DNA of 5,965 nt, from NCBI GenBank assembly GCA_026125835.1, contig JAHCKJ010000141.1:1-5965 (forward strand). The letters run 5' to 3'. Below, one piece after another: positions 1-5,700 of this stretch. A program made the position numbers and the translations under genes. The notes below the pieces were generated by a model. It saw nothing but the letters and a program-made list of their open reading frames with translations, did no database searches and was not told the DNA's origin. The DNA comes from Sphingopyxis sp. (GTDB lineage Bacteria > Pseudomonadota > Alphaproteobacteria > Sphingomonadales > Sphingomonadaceae). Numbering within the stretch: the first letter of the stretch is position 1; each line of letters opens with the position of its first letter.

Positions 1-345
1 CGCCGGAACCAACGCCAATATGCGATGCCCGCTGTGGCCATAGGGAACCATCTGCATGTCGACGAAAACCGACCGGCGCCCACCGACCGAAATTTCGGCC
101 CGATGCGCGAACAAGGCCGATGTAGCGGTATCGCTCATGCGCCGACGATAGCTGCGATCCATCTGGATGACGTCATAAACGACGCGGCCGACCATCGCCG
201 AGCGGCTGACGTTGCAAAGCTGTTCGGCGGCGGCGTTGACGAACAGGACCACCCCGCCGCGGTCGATCAGCAGGGTGGGTACGGGGTGCGAGTGGATCAG
301 TTCGTCATGGTCGAACGCCGGGATGCTCGACGTCAGCGCGGTCAC
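1..345 (-). CDS. ntrB: Nitrogen regulation sensor histidine kinase NtrB, N-terminal part (runs off left edge)
   Basis: The 115 visible codons form an N-terminal PAS-type sensory domain. Residues about 17-48 read as a typical PAS core (HPVPTLLIDRGG, then VLFVNAAAEQL), followed by a glycine turn (MVGRVV). The dimerisation/phosphoacceptor and ATPase domains lie outside the window. NtrB is a cytoplasmic kinase that phosphorylates the enhancer-binding regulator NtrC under nitrogen limitation and is normally controlled by PII protein. The call rests on this PAS sequence and on the well-known dusB(nifR3)-ntrB-ntrC order of alphaproteobacteria; the visible part alone would fit any PAS kinase. The start is GTG at 345-343, which shares four bases (GTGA) with the dusB stop and has an AAGG seven bases upstream, so translation is probably coupled to dusB. 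No stop interrupts the frame up to the window edge. Confidence 0.85.
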   Translation of the reverse strand, partial: MTALTSSIPAFDHDELIHSHPVPTLLIDRGGVVLFVNAAAEQLCNVSRSAMVGRVVYDVIQMDRSYRRRMSDTATSALFAHRAEISVGGRRSVFVDMQMVPYGHSGHRILALVPA

Positions 346-1340
346 GCAGCGGCCTTGGTCAGATGCGGGCCGTAAAACGCTTCCAGCGCCTCCAGCACCC
401 CGCGGCTGCTCGGGATCTGGTTGACCTTGTTGCGGAACTCGGCTGACCCGTGCAGCCCCTTGACGTACCAGCCGAGGTGCTTGCGCGCCATATTGACACC
501 CGTCACCTCGCCATAATGGTCGATCATCGCGCGATAATGCGATGTAATGACGTCATATTGTTCGTCGAGACCGGGGTCGGGCCGATCGCCCTCCCCGCGC
601 AGCGCCGCCATCACCTGGCCGAGCAGCCACGGGCGCCCAGAGGCACCGCGGCCGATCATGACGCCATCGGCGCCGCTCTGCGCCAGCGCGGTGCGGGCGT
701 CGGCGGCGGAGCAGATATCGCCGTTGACGATGACCGGGATCGACACCGCGTCCTTGACCTTGCGGACGAAACCCCAGTCCGCCTCGCCGCGGTACATCTG
801 GTTGCGCGTGCGGCCGTGGACGGTGACGAGCTTGGCGCCCAGATCCTCGGCAATATGAGCAAGTTCGGGGGCGTTCAGGCTGTCGTGACACCAGCCCATG
901 CGCATCTTGACGGTCACCGGCACCGAAACGGCCTTCACACAGCTGTCGATCAGCGCGGCGGCAAGCTTCAGGTCGCGCATCAGCGCCGAACCCGCGTCAC
1001 CGTTGGTCACCTTGCGCACCGGGCAGCCCATATTGATGTCGATGATCGACGCACCGCGATCCTCGTTGAGCTTCGCCGCTTCGCCCATTTCATAGGGGGT
1101 GCAGCCGACGAGCTGCATCGATACCGGCTCTTCGACCGGGTCCCACGCCGCTTTCTGGATCGACTGGCGCGTTTCGCGGATCGCCGCCTGGCTGGCGATC
1201 ATTTCGGTGACGTTGAGCCCCGAGCCGTAATAGCGCACAAGCTTGCGGAACGGCAGGTCGGTGACGCCCGTCATCGGCGCGAGGATCACCGGATCCGCGA
1301 TGGTGATATTGCCGATCTGAATGGGCCGCAGCGGCGCCAT
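342..1340 (-). CDS. dusB: tRNA-dihydrouridine synthase DusB (NifR3 family)
   Basis: A 332-residue flavoenzyme that reduces specific uridines of tRNA to dihydrouridine using FMN and NAD(P)H in the cytoplasm. The length is usual for the family. FMN-barrel motifs appear in order: APMTGVTD at residues 21-28; the catalytic-loop DINMGCPVRKV at 101-111 with the expected active-site cysteine C106; KMRMGW at 145-150; TVHGR at 173-177; VNGD at 205-208; and the phosphate-binding GVMIGRG at 226-232. A C-terminal helical tRNA-binding domain follows from about residue 250. The start is ATG at 1340-1338; only a weak purine run (GACGAAAG) precedes it, but the FMN motif sits at the usual distance from this start. 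The gene is divergent from ispDF and overlaps ntrB by four bases, the conserved nifR3-ntr arrangement. DusB is preferred over DusA or DusC because of this context and the NifR3-like sequence. Confidence 0.95.
   Translation of the reverse strand: MAPLRPIQIGNITIADPVILAPMTGVTDLPFRKLVRYYGSGLNVTEMIASQAAIRETRQSIQKAAWDPVEEPVSMQLVGCTPYEMGEAAKLNEDRGASIIDINMGCPVRKVTNGDAGSALMRDLKLAAALIDSCVKAVSVPVTVKMRMGWCHDSLNAPELAHIAEDLGAKLVTVHGRTRNQMYRGEADWGFVRKVKDAVSIPVIVNGDICSAADARTALAQSGADGVMIGRGASGRPWLLGQVMAALRGEGDRPDPGLDEQYDVITSHYRAMIDHYGEVTGVNMARKHLGWYVKGLHGSAEFRNKVNQIPSSRGVLEALEAFYGPHLTKAAA
353..356 (-). promoter_or_regulatory. Ribosome binding site of ntrB inside dusB
   Basis: AAGG on the minus strand lies within the last codons of dusB, seven bases before the GTG at 345-343. 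It supports this GTG as the ntrB start in place of an internal ATG further into the PAS domain. Confidence 0.5.
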
Positions 1341-1360
1341 AGCGGGAGCTTTCGTCGAAA

Positions 1361-1389
1361 TTGCCTAAAATTTGAGCAGCCCCTACACG
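1361..1389 (+). promoter_or_regulatory. Possible sigma70-type promoter for ispDF
   Basis: TTGCCT at 1361-1366 and TACACG at 1384-1389 are separated by exactly 17 bases, in the only AT-rich patch of the divergent gap. Transcription would begin near 1396 and leave a leader of about 40 bases before the ispDF ATG. The match to the -10 consensus is partial, so this is a candidate only. I found no convincing opposite promoter for dusB in the same gap. Confidence 0.35.
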
Positions 1390-1408
1390 CTAAGCCGCTT
1401 TCCCGCAA

Positions 1409-1436
1409 GGCGCGGCTGCGCTAACCGGCGCGGCTG
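1409..1436 (+). repeat. 10-bp direct repeat just before the ispDF start
   Basis: GGCGCGGCTG occurs at 1409-1418 and again at 1427-1436, with the second copy ending at the base before the ATG. The copies are 18 bases apart start to start. Each contains GCGGCT, which is complementary to AGCCGC at 1393-1398, so the upstream element could pair with either copy in the leader RNA. No Shine-Dalgarno sequence lies at normal distance from the ATG. Confidence 0.6.
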
Positions 1437-2615
1437 ATGACCGACTCTTCGCCCGCTTCCGCCGCCCCGGCCCTTGCGATCCTGCTCGCCGGGGGCACCG
1501 GCACGCGCGCCGCGCTCGGTACGCCCAAGCAACTGGCCTTGCTGGGCGGCAAGCCGGTCCTGCGCTGGAGTCTCGATGCCTTGGCCCGACATCCTTCGAT
1601 AACCAGCGGGGTTCTGGTGGCGGATGATGACGTCGTGACGGCGGTCGGCGGGCTCCCCGACGGCTGGTTATCGGCGCCGCCGGGCCGGGAGCGGCAGGAG
1701 TCGGTCGCGAATGCGCTGGCGGGGCTGGCCGACCGTCGTGACAACGCGCGCGTGCTGGTCCACGACTCTGCGCGCCCCGGCGTGTCCGCCGCCGTGATCG
1801 ACCGGATGCTGGCGGCGCTCGACACGCATCACGCGGCGATCCCGGTGCTGCCGGTCCCCGACACGCTGGTCGAGCAGCGAACCGATTTGGCGGGCGATGT
1901 TGTCGATCGCAACGGCCTTGCTCGCGTTCAGACGCCCCAGGCGTTCCGGCTGGCCATGCTGCGGCGCGCGCATGATGGCGCCCAGGAAGGTTCGGCCACC
2001 GACGATGCGCAGATGGTGCGTCGGCTCGGCATCGATGTGGCTGCCGTGCCAGGTGACGCGCGGCTCCACAAACTGACATATGCCGACGATATGGCGATTC
2101 TTACGGGGCTATTGGGGATCGATGCGATGACACGAACCGCGGTCGGCATGGGTTATGACGTGCATCGGCTGGTGCTGGGCAAGCCCTTGTGGATTGGCGG
2201 CATAGAAATCCCGCATAGTCATGGACTTGAAGGCCATAGCGATGCCGACGTCGCACTCCACGCGCTGACCGATGCGATCCTCGGCGCACTCGCGGACGGA
2301 GATATCGGCGACCATTTCCCGCCGAGCGACCCGCAATGGCGCGGCGCGGCTTCGCACCGCTTTTTGGAATTCGCCGCGCGCCGCGTTGCCGAGCGTCGCG
2401 GGCAGATCGAGCATGTCGACCTGACGATCATCGCCGAAGCACCGAAGATCGGTCCGCATCGACCCGCCATGCGGGCGCGTATCGCCGAAATTCTTGCGAT
2501 TCCGTGCGAACGCGTTAGCGTCAAGGCAACGACGACCGAGCGGCTGGGCTTTACCGGCCGCCGCGAGGGGATCGCCGCACAGGCCGCCGCGACCCTGCGA
2601 CTTCCGGAGAATTGA
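1437..2615 (+). CDS. ispDF: Bifunctional IspD/IspF enzyme of the MEP isoprenoid pathway
   Basis: A 392-residue fusion catalysing two non-consecutive steps of isoprenoid precursor synthesis: CTP-dependent cytidylylation of methylerythritol 4-phosphate (IspD) and cyclisation of the CDP-ME 2-phosphate to MEcPP (IspF). The IspD half covers residues 1 to about 225: nucleotide-binding LAGGTGTR at 17-24, PKQ at 30-32, VHDSARP at 108-114, TPQAF at 166-170, TDD at 188-190 and HKLT at 211-214. After a short linker the IspF half begins: GMGYDVH at 237-243 with zinc ligands D241 and H243, HSDADVALH at 267-275 with third ligand H275, DIGDHFPPSD at 289-298, and ERLGFTGRREGIA at 368-380. The fusion is typical of alphaproteobacteria and some epsilonproteobacteria. 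The start is ATG at 1437; an in-frame TAA at 1422-1424 rules out a much longer form. A short GC-rich leader without a clear ribosome binding site precedes it. pncC follows four bases after the stop, so the two are probably co-transcribed. Confidence 0.97.
   Translation: MTDSSPASAAPALAILLAGGTGTRAALGTPKQLALLGGKPVLRWSLDALARHPSITSGVLVADDDVVTAVGGLPDGWLSAPPGRERQESVANALAGLADRRDNARVLVHDSARPGVSAAVIDRMLAALDTHHAAIPVLPVPDTLVEQRTDLAGDVVDRNGLARVQTPQAFRLAMLRRAHDGAQEGSATDDAQMVRRLGIDVAAVPGDARLHKLTYADDMAILTGLLGIDAMTRTAVGMGYDVHRLVLGKPLWIGGIEIPHSHGLEGHSDADVALHALTDAILGALADGDIGDHFPPSDPQWRGAASHRFLEFAARRVAERRGQIEHVDLTIIAEAPKIGPHRPAMRARIAEILAIPCERVSVKATTTERLGFTGRREGIAAQAAATLRLPEN
2606..2610 (+). promoter_or_regulatory. 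Ribosome binding site deciding the pncC GTG start
   Basis: GGAGA at 2606-2610 lies in the last codons of ispDF, nine bases before GTG at 2620-2622. It favours this GTG over an in-frame ATG at 2494 that would add 42 residues read wholly inside ispDF and unlike the family. Confidence 0.6.
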
Positions 2616-2619
2616 AACC

Positions 2620-3177
2620 GTGCCCGATAGCGAAGAATCGCGCCTCGCCGCGCGCGACGAACTGGCCACCCGCGTACTCGCGAACAACCGCGCGGCGGGT
2701 CGCAAGATCGCAGTGGCGGAAAGCTGCACCGGCGGCATGGTCAGCGCGGCGCTCACCGACATCGCCGGTAGCTCGGATGTGTTTTCGGCAGGATTCATCA
2801 CCTATTCGGGTCACGCCAAGCAATCCCAGCTCGACGTCAGCAGCGAGATTCTGGAAACGTTCGGCGAAGTTTCGCTCGCCACGGCATGGGCAATGGCGAC
2901 GGGGGCACTGGCGAACAGCGATGCCGATATCGCGGTGGCGATCACCGGCATTGCCGGTCCCGGCGGCGGTTCGGAAAAGAAACCCGTCGGCCTGGTCGTG
3001 TTCGCGCGCGCGCTGCGCGGTCAGGATCCCGACGATTATTTCACCCAGCGCGTCCAGTTCGATGGCGCGGACCGCGGGGCGATCCGGCACGCCGCAACGC
3101 TGTTTGCGCTGGATCTGCTTCAGCCCGAACGCGACGAGCTGCGCCCGTCCGACGACATCGCGCTGCCGGCGCCGTAA
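2620..3177 (+). CDS. pncC: Nicotinamide-nucleotide amidohydrolase PncC (stand-alone CinA C-terminal domain)
   Basis: A 185-residue protein consisting only of the CinA C-terminal (PncC) domain, which deamidates NMN to nicotinic acid mononucleotide and so returns NMN, for example from DNA ligase, to NAD synthesis. Family motifs are clear: AESCTGG at residues 33-39 with the conserved serine, GFITYS at 58-63 followed by HAKQ at 65-68, TGIAGPGGG at 109-117, KPVG at 121-124, and a terminal FDGADRGAIR at 147-156. The length fits the single-domain form; the N-terminal molybdopterin-binding-like domain of full CinA is absent. The GTG start is chosen from the GGAGA upstream and from family length. The gene lies four bases after ispDF. 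Its last 58 bases, encoding a non-conserved tail after the domain, overlap the end of the convergent ratA-like gene. Older annotations call such proteins 'competence-damage inducible', which is not a good functional description. Confidence 0.93.
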   Translation: MPDSEESRLAARDELATRVLANNRAAGRKIAVAESCTGGMVSAALTDIAGSSDVFSAGFITYSGHAKQSQLDVSSEILETFGEVSLATAWAMATGALANSDADIAVAITGIAGPGGGSEKKPVGLVVFARALRGQDPDDYFTQRVQFDGADRGAIRHAATLFALDLLQPERDELRPSDDIALPAP

Positions 3178-3599
3178 AGCGCATCGGCGCGCGTTTCGAA
3201 CGCGGCGATCATCTTGCGCAGCGCCTTATCGAACATCTGTCCGGCAAGGGCTTCGAACATCCGGTTGCGAAAGGCGAAGTCGACCATGAAATCGACGCGG
3301 CAGCCGCCGCCATCGGTCGGCGTGAATTGCCACCGGTTGTCGAGGTGCCGCATCGGACCGTCGATATAGGTCACGGTGACCTCGCGCGGGCGCTCCTTGT
3401 GGACGCGGCACGAAAAGCTTTCGCGCAGCCCTTTGAAACCGACGATCATGTCGGCGACCGCCTCATGCTCGCTGTCGCTGCGGATGCGGAGTGCGACGAC
3501 CCATGGCAGAAACTCGGGATAGCGCGCGATATCGGTGACCAGCGCGAACATCTGTTCGGCGCTGTAGGGCAGGACGCGGGTTTCGTGATGTCTGGGCAA
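3120..3599 (-). CDS. ratA: COQ10/RatA-like START-domain protein (ubiquinone-binding family)
   Basis: A 159-residue SRPBCC/START-fold protein of the polyketide cyclase/COQ10 family. Characteristic segments are RYPEFLPW at residues 26-33, FKGLRESF at 55-62, DGPMRHLDNRW at 80-90, and a C-terminal amphipathic helix (FEALAGQMFDKALRKM, about 115-130). Members bind a lipid such as ubiquinone in a hydrophobic cavity and support respiration; the E. coli relative was named RatA for a reported effect on 70S ribosome assembly, and 'toxin' labels derive from that. No antitoxin partner is visible, so the COQ10-like role is the better inference. The start is TTG at 3599-3597, eight bases after the lipA stop; there is no in-frame ATG before residue 17, which would cut into the fold. 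No clear ribosome binding site is seen, so translation may depend on lipA. The tail from about residue 143 is Ser/Gly-rich and overlaps pncC. Confidence 0.88.
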   Translation of the reverse strand: MPRHHETRVLPYSAEQMFALVTDIARYPEFLPWVVALRIRSDSEHEAVADMIVGFKGLRESFSCRVHKERPREVTVTYIDGPMRHLDNRWQFTPTDGGGCRVDFMVDFAFRNRMFEALAGQMFDKALRKMIAAFETRADALYGAGSAMSSDGRSSSRSG

Positions 3600-3607
3600 G
3601 AGCGGTA

Positions 3608-4561
3608 TCAGCCGGCGGCGCGTGCCAGCTGCGCCGCGCGCGCGGCCCGCATCCGCTCGAAATCATCGCCGGCATGATAGCTGGAACGCGTCAGCGGCGA
3701 CGAAGCGACCTGCAGGAAGCCCTTGGCGCGCGCGATCTGCGCGTAGGCGTCGAACGCCTGCGGCGTCACGAAGTCGATCACCTTCGCATGCTTCGGCGTC
3801 GGCTGGAGATATTGGCCCATCGTCATGAAATCGATGTCGGCGCTGCGCATGTCGTCCATCACCTGATGCACCTCCATCCGTTCTTCGCCCAGCCCCAGCA
3901 TGATCCCCGATTTGGTAAAAATCGACGGATCGCGGCGCTTGACGCTTTCGAGCAGGCGGAGCGAGGCGTAGTAGCGTGCGCCGGGACGGATTGTCGGATA
4001 GAGCCGCGGCACGGTTTCCAGATTATGGTTATAGACGTCGGGGCGGGCATCGACGATCGCGGCGACCGCGCTTTCGGGCTTGTTGCGGAAATCGGGGGTC
4101 AGGATTTCGATCGTCGTCTGCGGCGTCTCGCGGCGCAGCGCCTGGATAACCTTGACGAACTGGCTCGCTCCCCCGTCGGGCAGGTCGTCGCGATCGACCG
4201 AGGTGATGACGATGTGCGTCAGCCCCATCTTCGCGGCAGCAATCGCCGTATGCTCGGGTTCGAGCAGGTCGACGGGACGCGGCATCCCGGTCTTGACGTT
4301 GCAAAAGGCGCAGGCGCGCGTACAGGTGTCGCCCAGAATCATCACCGTCGCATGCTTTTTGGTCCAGCATTCGCCGATGTTCGGGCACGCCGCTTCTTCG
4401 CACACCGTATGGAGGTTGAGCTCGCGCATCAGCTTGCGCGTTTCGGCATAGCCGGGGCTGGTCGGCGCCTTGACGCGGATCCAGTCGGGCTTGCGGGTAC
4501 GCTGGCTGGGCGTCGAAACGGGCTGTGCGGGAGCGTTCATTTCGCCCACATAGTCGCGCAC
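3608..4561 (-). CDS. lipA: Lipoyl synthase LipA
   Basis: A radical SAM enzyme inserting two sulphur atoms into octanoyl chains on lipoyl-carrier proteins (E2 subunits, GcvH), giving lipoylated pyruvate and 2-oxoglutarate dehydrogenases. At 317 residues both [4Fe-4S] sites are complete: the auxiliary sulphur-donor cluster CX4CX5C at C54, C59 and C65, and the radical SAM CX3CX2C at C80, C84 and C87. Other hallmarks are TSVDRDDLPDGG at 120-131, VYNHNLETV at 177-184 onwards, SGIMLGLGE at 218-226, MGQYLQPT at 248-255 and the C-terminal RSSY at 292-295 whose serine binds the auxiliary cluster in known enzymes. The start is uncertain: GTG at 4561-4559 is preceded by a purine-rich AGAGG stretch, whereas ATG at 4540-4538 (310 residues, beginning MNAPAQPV) looks like usual family N-termini but has no good ribosome site. 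The gene heads an operon with the ratA-like gene and is divergent from the carbonic anhydrase gene. Confidence 0.96.
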   Translation of the reverse strand: MRDYVGEMNAPAQPVSTPSQRTRKPDWIRVKAPTSPGYAETRKLMRELNLHTVCEEAACPNIGECWTKKHATVMILGDTCTRACAFCNVKTGMPRPVDLLEPEHTAIAAAKMGLTHIVITSVDRDDLPDGGASQFVKVIQALRRETPQTTIEILTPDFRNKPESAVAAIVDARPDVYNHNLETVPRLYPTIRPGARYYASLRLLESVKRRDPSIFTKSGIMLGLGEERMEVHQVMDDMRSADIDFMTMGQYLQPTPKHAKVIDFVTPQAFDAYAQIARAKGFLQVASSPLTRSSYHAGDDFERMRAARAAQLARAAG

Positions 4562-4602
4562 GCGCCTCTTCTCAACCTCCCTAGCTATGCTAAGGCGCGT
4601 GC
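4558..4602. repeat. Perfect 10-bp inverted repeat spanning the lipA/carbonic anhydrase divergent gap
   Basis: GCACGCGCCT at 4558-4567 and AGGCGCGTGC at 4593-4602 are exact reverse complements separated by 25 bases. The second arm ends at the base before the carbonic anhydrase ATG, and the first arm covers the putative lipA GTG start. A smaller inverted repeat, TAGC-TAT-GCTA, lies at 4582-4592, off centre. It could be a shared operator or the consequence of similar initiation sequences (AGGCGCGTGC) on both strands. No good -35/-10 pair is evident in this gap, although TATGCT at 4586-4591 resembles a -10. Confidence 0.55.
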
Positions 4603-5241
4603 ATGACTCACTTTGCAGATATGATCGACGGTTATCGTCGTTTCCGTAACGGCGGCTGGCAGGAACAGCGCGAGCGTTGGGAGGGGCTGGCTGAGGGCCA
4701 GGCGCCCAAGGTGATGGTGATCGCCTGCTCCGACAGCCGCGTTGAACCGTCGCAGATTTTTGATACCAACCCCGGCGAAATTTTTGTCGTCCGCAACGTC
4801 GCGGCGCTGGTTCCCCCGTTCGAAACGACGCCGGGGCGCCACGGCGTGTCGGCGGCGCTGGAATTTGCCGTTCAGTTCCTGAAGGTCGAGGAAATCGTCG
4901 TCATGGGCCACGGCCTGTGCGGTGGTTGCCATGCGGCGCTCCACCGCACGATGGCAGGCGCCGAGCCTGGCCGCGGCGGCTTCATCGCCGACTGGATCGC
5001 GCTGCTCGACGACGCGCGGGACGCGGTGCGAGCCGAGCATGGCGACATCGACAGCGGCGAAGCGGGCCGTGCGATGGAAATGGCGGCGGTGCGCGTCAGC
5101 CTCGCGAATCTTCGCACTTTCCCCTGCATTCAGGAGAAGGAAGCGCGCGGGACGCTGAAATTGCGCGGCGCCTTTTTCGCGATCAGCGACGGGGTGCTGC
5201 ACGTTCTGGACGACGCGACCGGCCGGTTCGGGCCGGCATGA
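4603..5241 (+). CDS. Beta-class carbonic anhydrase
   Basis: A 212-residue cytoplasmic zinc enzyme interconverting CO2 and bicarbonate, supplying bicarbonate for carboxylases and pH balance. The beta-class zinc site is complete: CSDSR at residues 42-46 gives ligand C42 and the D44/R46 activating dyad, and MGHGLCGG at 101-108 gives H103 and C106. RNVAALVPP at 64-72 and the C-terminal LRGAFFAISDG with GVLHVLD (187-203) are family hallmarks. The length is usual. The start is ATG at 4603 with AAGG at 4592-4595 seven bases upstream, and the N-terminus (FADMIDGYRRFR) fits relatives in this group. The gene is single, divergent from lipA, and ends ten bases before the convergent thioesterase. It resembles the can/cynT family; I give no symbol because the sequence does not decide between them. 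Confidence 0.95.
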   Translation: MTHFADMIDGYRRFRNGGWQEQRERWEGLAEGQAPKVMVIACSDSRVEPSQIFDTNPGEIFVVRNVAALVPPFETTPGRHGVSAALEFAVQFLKVEEIVVMGHGLCGGCHAALHRTMAGAEPGRGGFIADWIALLDDARDAVRAEHGDIDSGEAGRAMEMAAVRVSLANLRTFPCIQEKEARGTLKLRGAFFAISDGVLHVLDDATGRFGPA

Positions 5242-5254
5242 CCCGCAGCGGTCA
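5219..5254. terminator. Two small hairpins between convergent genes, possible bidirectional terminator
   Basis: CCGGCC (5219-5224) and GGCCGG (5231-5236) form a perfect 6-bp stem with a 6-base loop at the end of the carbonic anhydrase gene. Immediately after, TGACC (5239-5243) and GGTCA (5250-5254) form a 5-bp stem whose outer three bases are the stop codons of both convergent genes. No T-run follows on either strand, so intrinsic termination is doubtful. Confidence 0.25.
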
Positions 5255-5695
5255 GGGGATCGCGTAGGTCACGTTCGCCTGCCCGACCGGCTTTATCGGA
5301 TCATCGGTCCATATCCGCACATCCATGACCGCAAGCCGTTTGCCGAGGCGCAGCATGTACGCATCGGCGAACAGCGATCCCGGACGGCACGGCCGCAGGA
5401 ATTGATAATTGAGCGCGCTCGTCACCGCCATCGCCACCGGCCCGATATGCGCGAGCACGAGCGCATAGGCCGCCATGTCGGCGAAGCCCATCTGCGTCGG
5501 CCCCGAAATCAGTCCGCCAGGGCGGAGCGCCTTGTCGGTTGGGTCCATCCGCGCCTGCACATGGCCGGGCACGGCCGAGACCACATAACCGCGCGATCCC
5601 GGCTCCGATTGAGGGAAAGCCTCGGCCATGAACGCGTTGAGCGCATCCGCATCCATGCGGATGGCGCTCGACGATATAGCCGCGCTATCGCCCAT
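5252..5695 (-). CDS. PaaI-family hotdog-fold thioesterase
   Basis: A 147-residue single hotdog-domain protein expected to hydrolyse an acyl-CoA or other thioester; the substrate cannot be read from sequence. The hotdog core shows ALRPGGLISGPTQMGFADMA at residues 57-76 (the central helix with a candidate catalytic aspartate D73), then TSALNYQFLRP at 92-102 and a GKRLAVMDVRIW strand at 118-129, ending in YAIP. The classical PaaI HGG motif is replaced by RPGG and SGPT, a variant I recall in alphaproteobacterial relatives. The start is ATG at 5695-5693, five bases behind the ettA stop with no obvious ribosome site, so it may be read by re-initiation; ATG at 5656-5654 (residue 14) is an alternative. 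The gene converges on the carbonic anhydrase gene with a ten-base gap. No membrane segment or signal peptide is visible. Confidence 0.85.
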   Translation of the reverse strand: MGDSAAISSSAIRMDADALNAFMAEAFPQSEPGSRGYVVSAVPGHVQARMDPTDKALRPGGLISGPTQMGFADMAAYALVLAHIGPVAMAVTSALNYQFLRPCRPGSLFADAYMLRLGKRLAVMDVRIWTDDPIKPVGQANVTYAIP

Positions 5696-5700
5696 AACGG

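Noticed and set aside
168..175. TGACGTCA palindrome, also at 548-555.
   Set aside because: Both copies lie inside coding sequence of ntrB and dusB, are only 8 bp, and are explained by ordinary codons.
450..1424. A 324-codon open frame on the plus strand opposite dusB.
   Set aside because: It is a shadow of the high third-position GC of dusB: composition is rich in Arg, Asp, His and Ala with no recognisable domain, and dusB itself is beyond doubt.
1390..2079. A 229-codon minus-strand frame within ispDF, and similar ones at 2109-2801 and 2551-3090.
   Set aside because: They are opposite fully recognised enzymes and show the Arg/Pro/Ala-rich composition of antisense frames in GC-rich DNA.
2544..2565. 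Arg at residue 376 of IspDF (GRREG) where E. coli IspF has Gly (GRGEG).
   Set aside because: The flanking Arg and Glu known from E. coli are kept, and this variant is, as far as I recall, common among alphaproteobacterial IspF sequences.
2494..2619. An N-terminal extension of 42 codons for pncC starting at ATG 2494.
   Set aside because: It lies wholly inside ispDF in another frame, is Arg/Pro-rich, and is unlike the family; GTG at 2620 has a ribosome site and gives the expected length.
3160..3182. GCGCT/AGCGC inverted repeat around the pncC stop as a terminator.
   Set aside because: The stem has only 5 bp with a 13-base loop and no T-run; such matches are frequent in this base composition.
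3120..3599. Toxin-antitoxin locus suggested by the RatA name.
   Set aside because: There is no small antitoxin gene nearby; the sequence and lipA linkage fit a COQ10-like quinone-binding protein.
3674..4606. A 310-codon open frame on the plus strand opposite lipA.
   Set aside because: Antisense shadow of lipA with no domain, biased composition and no ribosome binding site.
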